Shown: positions 57,391 to 64,000 of the stretch, piece after piece
Numbering within the stretch: the stretch's first letter is position 1
Layout of the letters: the number at the start of each line of letters is the position of its first letter
Source: Eutreptiella sp. 'Long Island Sound 2002'
Lineage: Eukaryota > Euglenozoa > Euglenophyceae > Eutreptiales > Eutreptiaceae
Direction: 5' to 3'
Assembly (NCBI GenBank): GCA_964036045.1
Contig: OZ038381.1
Span: 120,834,843 to 120,898,842, forward strand
Length of the DNA stretch: 64,000 bases
Made by a program: the position numbers and the translations under genes
The notes under the pieces: model-generated
Databases searched by the model: none
What the model was told of the DNA's origin: nothing
The model's input: the letters and a program-made list of their open reading frames with translations, nothing else

Positions 57391-58686
57391 ACAGCATACC
57401 CACCTTGGGAGAAGAACCACACAGAGCAGCTTAGCTTGCTTAGAGGCATCAAGGGGCGGTGATTTGGATCAAGTGATGTCCCCGCATATTGTTTGTAGAA
57501 TAACGGCTCGGGCAAGCATGGTAGGATGAGTGCCGAGGTGTCCGAGGTACCAAAACAGAGGAGGCCCCATTTTCTTGGTAAAGCCCTTCACTGGATGGAG
57601 TGTTTTTTATATTTAGACCCCTATGAGACGCTTTTTGTTTTTGAGTGGTTAATGTGGAATCCAAGGTGAAAAATAATGCACAATTCAAAACACCGAAGAA
57701 ATCTTCATGGTTCTGTGCCATGAAGGCTATGCCATCCATCTATACGAAAAAACGTGAAGGCAAATACTCTTTCCGCAACGTTTGATGAAAGGCATGGTAG
57801 ACTTCAGTACATGGATGTCCCCCTTCGATTGCTCTACGTACTTGGTACGTCATATCACCACATTGGTTCATGGGGTTGCGGTATACCTATTCCGCTGGAG
57901 TCAATAGATGGGGTGGTGTATCAATGCAGGCTAGAGCTTGCAAGATTGAAGGGTGGGGGATGCTCCGAAAAGCTGTTGCAATACCAAGAAGACGGACATA
58001 TTGGGGTGCGTCTTAGCGGAAAAAGTGTGGCTCAAAGTTTAAGCGCCTTGATGCAAGTTGTGTGGGTATTTGGTAAAACTTAGTGCCACACGAGATAAAA
58101 CTTAGTAAAATTTGGTAAAATTTGGCAGAAACAAGGTAAAACTTAGTGAACAAAATGTGGCAACAATTTTTTTAAAAAATTTTGTTTGTTGAGTTTTACC
58201 ACGTTTCTACTAAGTTTTCATCCCCCCCCACCGTTGCCATTTTAAACAAGGTAGTCAACACTTCAATGGTACGTGGTACTTTTGTTTAAGGGCACAAGGC
58301 CCCCGAGTTGATTCCCGGCCAGTTGTGTTAGTGGCGCCCCACCCAAGCCATACGATCATGCACACCAATTCGTTGGCACTCAACCAACATAACAAAATTT
58401 AATTGGGATCGGGCACTAGAAACAAAATGAGGCTCAAGAACAGAGTCCTGATAGGGCCATGGCCAACATCTGTGCCAACTACTTACAAGTAGTTACAAAA
58501 GACACGCATGAAAATTGGCCTTGGCATCTGCATGGCCCCACTGTGGGATTATTGGTGCACATCCCAAAATGGCCCGTTTTCAACTCCCCTTGTAGCTGGG
58601 TGCGAAATGCTCGGTCATGTCTCAGCTAACCACCAGCAATTTGGGGGTATTGAGGAGGCACCGCATACCACTTGCGACAAATGCAC
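57391..58686. other. No gene recognised; AT-rich inverted repeat
   Basis: At about 58090-58225, GTAAAACTTAGTGAACAAAA is followed by an approximate inverted copy TTTTGTTTGTTGAGTTTTAC, with repeated AAATTTGGTAAAATTTGG beside it. This is MITE-like but without a clear target duplication. Short open frames only. Confidence 0.4.
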
Positions 58687-58805
58687 ACACACCCTTGGTA
58701 CACGTTTGAACATAAAGGTTGTTCTGGCCAGAACATTCCAAATGGGAACAATTTTGGTCCGGAACATTTCCTACGGGAACACCATTGGAACAAGTGGTAG
58801 GAACC
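58687..58805 (+). repeat. Dispersed repeat with GGAAC motifs, copy 1
   Basis: CCTTGGTACACGTTTGAACA and GGTTGTTCTGGCC match the reverse complement of 60545-60640. Both translate in one frame to LGTRLN-KVVLA (x = Ile or Ala), followed by GGAAC-rich sequence. Confidence 0.75.
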
Positions 58806-58837
58806 AGTAGGGACGAGATGACCTGGTGTATCGCCAT

Positions 58838-59790
58838 CATTTCCAAACCTCGCAAATGATGTTTTCAGTCCTTTTCTTTCGTGCTGAGCGTGTTAGGGGC
58901 TTGTATGTGTCGTTACGGCCTGGCTCACATGTTGTGTGGGATTAGGGTTGACTTCCACTAGGTGCACGCATGTTGAACTTTTGACACCCGTCTTCAACAC
59001 TGCTGGTATTCTTGGTGCAAAGTCATAGTTCTATGACTTTCCAAGGGTGACATTTGGGTTTTCCCGTTTCACTTGTGTATGGTTGTTGTGCCTCGTGCTT
59101 CTTTTTACTAGTTGGTCTCATGACAAATGCTATGTAGGTTCAAAGGTAGCTTCCCCGGGAGTATGCACTTCAGAATGTTGGCATATGTGTTTAATTTATA
59201 TAGATCACCGTGACTATGAAACACACACAATCCATAATTTCCGAAACGTGCAAATGATGTTTCCCGTCAATTTGTTGCGTGTTTAGCGTGTTAGGGGCTT
59301 GTTTTTGTCATTCGGGCCTTGCTCGCATGTTGTGTGGGGCTAGGGCCAACCTCCACTAGGTGCATGCATTCTAAACTTTTGTCACCCATCTTTGTCAGTG
59401 GCTCTTTTTGCTTGTCCACATCAATATTTCCACGATTTATCCAACGATGGGACATATGCTTTTGTTCTGCTAGTGTGTCCCATTGCCGTGCCTAGTGTTT
59501 CTTTTTGCTATTTGCGTCCCCGTGCGCATATTGCTTGGGATGCGGGAATCTCTAGGACGGCTATGGTCAATTGTGCTCCACAGTGGCAGCTGTTCTTGGT
59601 TGGTATGAACGTATCCTGCTCCCAAGTTGGGAAAACTGAATGCCTTCTATGTTTTTGCCCTGTGAATGGGCCTACAGCCAACTTTTGTTGTTTTGTGCCC
59701 GTACATCTGTCGTGGGGTAGCTAGAGGTTGCCCCCACTACATGTATGGGTTTTAGACTTTTGGCGACCCTCGTTCCGGTTGAGTTCTAGT
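58838..59790. repeat. Diverged ~400-bp tandem repeat
   Basis: The segment CAAATGATGTTTTCAGTCC through GCGTGTTAGGGGCTTGT to CCACTAGGTGCACGCATG (58850-58970) recurs at about 59250-59370. A third, weaker partial copy, CCCCCACTACATGTATGGG, is at about 59730. Identity between units 1 and 2 is roughly 75 percent by eye. Confidence 0.7.
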
Positions 59791-60544
59791 AAGATGTTCC
59801 GGCGATGTCCGGTGGCGTTCAAGCCAATTGTTTGAACTACCGCCAAGACATGTTCGTTCCAACAAATTGCAAATTTTCTTTTTAGTACATCCAACAAGCC
59901 CCCATCACTCTCATGCTGTGTGGTAGTGTGGTTGGTGTGTTGGTGCATTGGTAAGTGGCTAGGATAGTCACTTGGTTGGTCAGTGAGTTGCTTGGCTCCC
60001 CAAGTTTGGCTCCCAACCAGCCCCCCCCCACACATACGAAGACGATGATGAAGGCACCTCCACACACCCATCCCCTCCCACACACGTCCCTCCTTCCTTC
60101 TTCCTCCTTCCTCCCCTTCCCCTAGCAGTTAAGGTTAGGGAGGGTATGTCCTTTTCTTTTTGCGGGTTCTTTATATGTGTTATGTGTGTTTCCTTCGTTG
60201 CATACAACAAGTATGAATATTACTCAAACTGCATGCAGGTATGCTGACCTTCACCTTTCTGCTGTGTGCTGGTGTGCATGGTGGGTGGTGGGTGGTGAAT
60301 GTATGTTCCACTTTATCCGCCCTTTCGTCTTTGTGTCCCTTGCGTGTTCCGGTGGTGTTCCGGTAACTTGTTCCGGCGGTGTTCCGGTGGTGTTCCGGTA
60401 AAAGCTGTTTTTGAATGCAAGTATTTTTCGCACGACAACACGGAATACGACAAATCTTAAAGTAGCAGCCGGGTGCCCCTAGGCTAGCAAACAACGCATT
60501 TTCCTAGCATGTTTGGGTGTGCTTGGTTGGGGGGTACATGAACT
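59791..60544. other. No gene; TTCCGG short repeats
   Basis: GTGTTCCGGTG-type units are tandem at 60344-60405, with related GTTCCGGCG at about 59796. Otherwise no recognisable content. The sequence near 60020-60120 is CCTTCC-rich. Confidence 0.5.
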
Positions 60545-60640
60545 TCGAACGTTTCTTGTTCCGGCCTTTTTTGTTGGAACACTGGAACCATTTGGCCAGA
60601 ACAACCTTTGCGTTCAAGCGCGTGCCAAGGGCAGCGACGG
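60545..60640 (-). repeat. Dispersed repeat with GGAAC motifs, copy 2 (inverted)
   Basis: Inverted relative to 58687-58805. On the minus strand it reads LGTRLNAKVVLAKWFQ, then basic residues. A CAG/AAC-rich trinucleotide tract (AGCAACAACAGC) adjoins it at about 60645-60690. Confidence 0.75.
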
Positions 60641-60705
60641 GTGTTAAAAGCAGAAGCAGCAACAACAGCAGAAGCAACAACAGCAGTAGCAAGGTTGGCC
60701 GCCCA

Positions 60706-62664
60706 TTATTGGAGCAAACCAACACAGATTTCCAATTGACACAAACACAAGCAAGGTACAATGATGAACCTTACATTCTTACATTCGTGGTAGGCTGCGC
60801 GAGGTGTGCCATCACAAGAAAAGCATGTGTCAACAGGGTTCACTGATTTGATTTCAGTGTACATCCATGCCACCTCCCAATGCGGTCCTAGGGTCCTCGG
60901 AGTGGAGGCCGACTTGGAATGACTGAAGTACAAAGTAGTTTCAGCCATTCCGAGCCGCAACAACAATAGGTTATGTGGAACTTGCAATGTGCCCTTCACG
61001 GCGCTTCGAGACAAGGTACAATGCAATGTCAAGAGAAATGTTGGATGGCAACTGACACCATTTGTCTGCCCGATGAAGGTGGAAAGGGGTGCAAATGCAA
61101 ATGCAAGGGCACTAAAAGCATCCAAAATCTTTGCCCACTTCTTCCGCTGTTGTGGTTCAATACCTTCTCGCCCGGCAATCAAATCCACAACGGCCAACTC
61201 CACCTCGTGTGGCCCAACAATGTGTGGCCGGTCATACAGGGGGTCAAACTTAAGGGAGAGGTATTCACACGTTGGGGCAATCAACAACAAGCGGAGCACC
61301 CAATGCCAATTGCCCAAAGTATATACCCGCACCACAATCAGGGGTGTTGCAAAAGACATATCAATGGACAATGCTTCTAAAGTGCGGTCTGCCCACAATC
61401 CAACCAATTGCTGTCAGCGTTGTGGACTAGCGCATGAGGCATTCCACAATGAGTCATGGACAACCAACGGCACATCAATTGTTCCCCAATCCGCGCTGGG
61501 TGCGGTTTGGGCAACCCTCCAGTAATACACCACAATCTGAGCACAATCTGTGACATAGTTCTCGGCGGTGAGGTCCCTGAAAAGGTGCGCGTGAAACTCA
61601 AATCGTTGAGGTGACAAAACCAAAACTATACATACGACATGTAGTGGTTGCCCCTAATCGCCAGCAGACAGTGCCTTTACGTTTGACAAGGATGAGCGAA
61701 ACGAGCCTTGGCTATCACCGAGTACTTTGCACACATCAGCTAAAATTTCTTTTGCACCAGGGCGCCAAGTAAAAGATGTTGCATGGTCACTAGATGGTGT
61801 CGCGACAACGATTCCAGATGCGCTGGAACTGGGCGGGACTGGGTCCATTAGAGTAATTGATGCCTCACCTATAGAGACACTGCTTCCATCCGCAATCATA
61901 GAGGGGGTTGGGGGCAAGATGGTTTCATCCTGCAACTCCTTCTCCCACTTTTGTCACACCCACTTTACCTCATCACTATCCTTGAACTTTCGGACTAGGC
62001 ACCCCACTCCAACCACGGAGCGAATGCACCCATCGCAGTAGATACACCACAAATATACCGCCCTATTGCATTGAACGCAGGTACAGGCGCATCGAATCCA
62101 ACAACCCTTTCCCACGGGCCAACTCACTCTTCACCTCTTCGGCCAGAGAAACAGGCTTGCCATTCCAACTACCGTCACTAGAGGAGTCACCTTCCACAAC
62201 CCTTTTGGCCTTTTTTTTGCCACCTTTTCTGGAAGGGTTTGCTTGGGACTGCAACTCACGCATATGCGGCGGCGCAACCCAAGGGACGACCGTCGCCACA
62301 CACGGCCAGAATTGTAGGGTCGGACACCAACGTACTTCCATGAGTACCGCAAAGGCACCGTAAAACCACACTCCTTAACAAGGTGCCATCGCAAAATGCC
62401 ATCTTAAATATTAAGGGTGGAGTACAAGGCACACGTGCAAAATTGTGACGTGACACAGTGAATGGCGACGAGGGATAAGAAATGCATCCACATCACACGC
62501 TGGCCTTCATTGATGTTCTCCTCGCACTGGGTAACGTCAACAACCCCGATGAAGGGGTAGTCGAGGACGGGCTTGCCGTTGGCCCCCCGTTTTCGCGAGG
62601 TCATACCAACGTGAAAAAAAAGAGCATCACGGTCAGCCACAGACTCTTTGTTGTGCAACATCAT
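60706..62664 (-). pseudogene. Ulp1/C48-like cysteine protease of a mobile element, degraded
   Basis: A chain of minus-strand frames. The 5' part opens MMLHNKESVADRDALFFHVG (62664). Next are basic and acidic segments (SRKGGKKKAKRVVEGDSSSD), a Cys-rich stretch near 62040-62100 (RCACTCVQCNRAVYLWCIYC) and VRKFKDSDEVKWV. The C-terminal domain has the Ulp1 layout: NWHW with the catalytic His (about 61310), FDPL with the Asp (about 61242), and QTNGVSCHP with the oxyanion Gln and catalytic Cys (about 61050). The usual SCGP is SCHP here. Breaks are UAA at 62404, a frame change near 62100, UGA at 61954, UAG at 61654 and UGA at 61414. The frame ends in UAA at 60706. Such proteases remove ubiquitin-like modifiers and are also carried by some DNA transposons. 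As written it cannot make one protein. Confidence 0.55.
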
Positions 62665-62834
62665 CTAGGCCTCCTGCCATATCCATGGGGGAGGGGGTGG
62701 GCATGCTTCGGCCACCAAGTTGTTCACGGCTTTGGGCCCATTGTGTACCCATAGGGGGGAGCATATCTTTCAAAAAGTTGGGAATGCCATGCAACTTTTG
62801 CTGAGTGAGAAGTTTCCACAAAAGAGCCATCGGT

Positions 62835-63110
62835 GGTCCCCGCTGCTTCACACCGGGGGTAGAATCGGAGCTAGCCCACAAGTGGGCCGGGTGGCTACAT
62901 GACCCTTGCGGCCTAGGGGGTCCCCACCGCTGCAAAGCACGGGGCACAAGTAGAAGTGGCCCACAAATGGCCCCGGTGGCTACATAACCCCTACCGCCTA
63001 GGGGGTCCCCACCGCTTCAGAGTGGCCGGCAGAATGAGAGGTGGCCCACAACTAGGCCGGGTGGCTACATATCCCCTGCGCCTCAGGGGTCCCCTACACT
63101 TTAGACCGGG
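62835..63110. repeat. ~85-bp minisatellite, three to four copies
   Basis: GGCCGGGTGGCTACAT, CCTAGGGGGTCCCCACCGCT and AGAAGTGGCCCACAA recur in order at a spacing of about 85-90 bases. The first and last copies are partial. Confidence 0.85.
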
Positions 63111-63645
63111 GGACAAAAGCTTACGAGGCCCACAGTGCCCCCTATCATTTTTCCAACAAAAAAAACAACATGTTGTGCGCAGAGCCTAGCCTCTCTAGTG
63201 CATAGCCAAGCGTAATGGAGGGGTTGTTCCCAGCCAAGGTGTATGCAGAGGAGCAGCGACGCGCAATTTAGGGGTGCGAAGCAGCAAAAAAGCACAATTT
63301 TGGGCCGCCGAAGCATACGAGCCCAGCCACTGTTTTTTCACACTTTGGAGGTATGAAGTACGGAAAATGGACCAGCACCGCCATAAAACTGTGTTTCATA
63401 GTGTGATATGACAAATGGAGCACGTATTTGGCAACGGCACGTAGTGCGGTTGTCTTAGCAATGGTAGTATTGTGACGGCAATGATGACCATACATCGACA
63501 GCCTGTGAAGAAGGTGTACCCTAGAGCAACAAAGAACAGCACTTGTATGAAAGGAGGGTGCAAACAAGCATTTTTGACAGGCCGGGCTCTGCAGAGCCCA
63601 GAACCAAGAAATTCACTAAAAACAGGGGTAATAATACCCCCTGGC
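63111..63645. other. No gene recognised
   Basis: Short open frames only. Confidence 0.4.
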
Positions 63646-63770
63646 ACACACTAGAAGACCCAATCTTGTTCTAGCCTAGAACACTCTAGCCTAGATGTTC
63701 TAGCCTAGAATGGTTTGTAGCCTAGAACACAGATCGTTCTAGCCTGGAGTGGTCGAATAGGTAGAACATA
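63646..63770. repeat. CTAGAAC-motif cluster, distal copy
   Basis: CACTAGAAGACCCAATCTTG then GTTCTAGCCTAGAAC, followed by four more TCTAGCCTAGA units. The first 35 bases match 25590-25625 (GCTAGAATACCCAATCTCG, then GTTCTAGCCTAGAAC) in the same orientation. Confidence 0.8.
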
Positions 63771-64000
63771 AAAAAACAAATTATCACAGTGCGTTGGGGG
63801 GTGCATGACACACACACTCATAGCAACCAACACACTTGGCGCATGCATACGCATATGCCCCCCCCCCCCCCTAGCATACACAGTTTTGCAAAAGCATATG
63901 CACAACACAACACACAACATACAATGTCAAGGTTGGGGAGGGTGGGTAAGAGGCCAAAAACAATTAATTGATTAAGCACCGCACAAACACCCCCTGGGTG
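63771..64000. other. Window end, no gene recognised
   Basis: CA-rich sequence with a C run at about 63859-63871. Confidence 0.4.

Noticed and set aside
61414-61956. UGA read as Trp (KWV-UGA-QKWEKE, ILG-UGA-LGQQ, GGQT-UGA-LVV)
   Set aside because: The fits are attractive but few, all but one lie in mobile-element-like or frame-shifted regions, and UGA also appears to terminate the clean 51-kb ORF. I keep the UAG case separate and do not claim UGA reassignment.

Overview
The window looks like nuclear DNA of a eukaryote, most likely a protist or alga with a large repeat-rich genome. The reasons are two canonical GT..AG introns, several retroelement-type RNase H domains, an Ulp1-like protease relic, TTAGGG-like repeats, abundant microsatellites and long satellite arrays, very low gene density, and no operon-like or Shine-Dalgarno-led gene layout. 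I cannot assign a lineage. Long G and C runs (9 to more than 20 bases) are everywhere, and many coding-looking regions change frame at them, so assembly or slippage errors are likely.

Layout. 1-4.1 kb: short-period arrays (GTGCA type, CACTGTA type, CA/GT) and a large hairpin, with many orientation switches. 4.1-7.4 kb: nothing recognised. 7.4-11.5 kb: three tandem units of about 1.4 kb, each holding a 45-bp minisatellite and a conserved exon-like segment. 12-15 kb: a minus-strand coding region with one in-frame UAG, then a plus-strand proline-rich exon with a good splice donor. 15.3-26.0 kb: a 10.7-kb block bounded by 150-bp inverted repeats. Inside is a satellite of about 72 bp (15.84-25.58 kb), split by a 3,455-bp DNA transposon with terminal inverted repeats and a TACAA target duplication. 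26.2-28.8 kb: a GC-rich minus-strand gene with two related introns. 30.0-46.4 kb: a 21-bp minisatellite followed by a 52-bp palindromic satellite, which contains a 2,955-bp higher-order duplication and a nested insertion carrying an RNase H gene. 46.7-64 kb: a second RNase H gene, a 351-codon hypothetical ORF, decayed RNase H and Ulp1-like protease sequences, and dispersed repeats.

Two observations stand out. First, protein-like reading frames are interrupted far more often by UAG (15 counted) than by UGA (5) or UAA (1), often where Gln would fit. This raises the possibility of UAG reassignment, although decay of mobile elements is a real alternative. Second, the two introns of the 26-29 kb gene share about 65 nt of near-identical sequence built on CTAGAAC motifs, as introner-like elements would. 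Both major satellites are made of perfect or near-perfect hairpins and share the core GTGTAGAC/GTCTACAC.

Most of the coding content looks mobile-element derived. I see no metabolic pathway and no rRNA gene. The one tRNA-like sequence appears degenerate.
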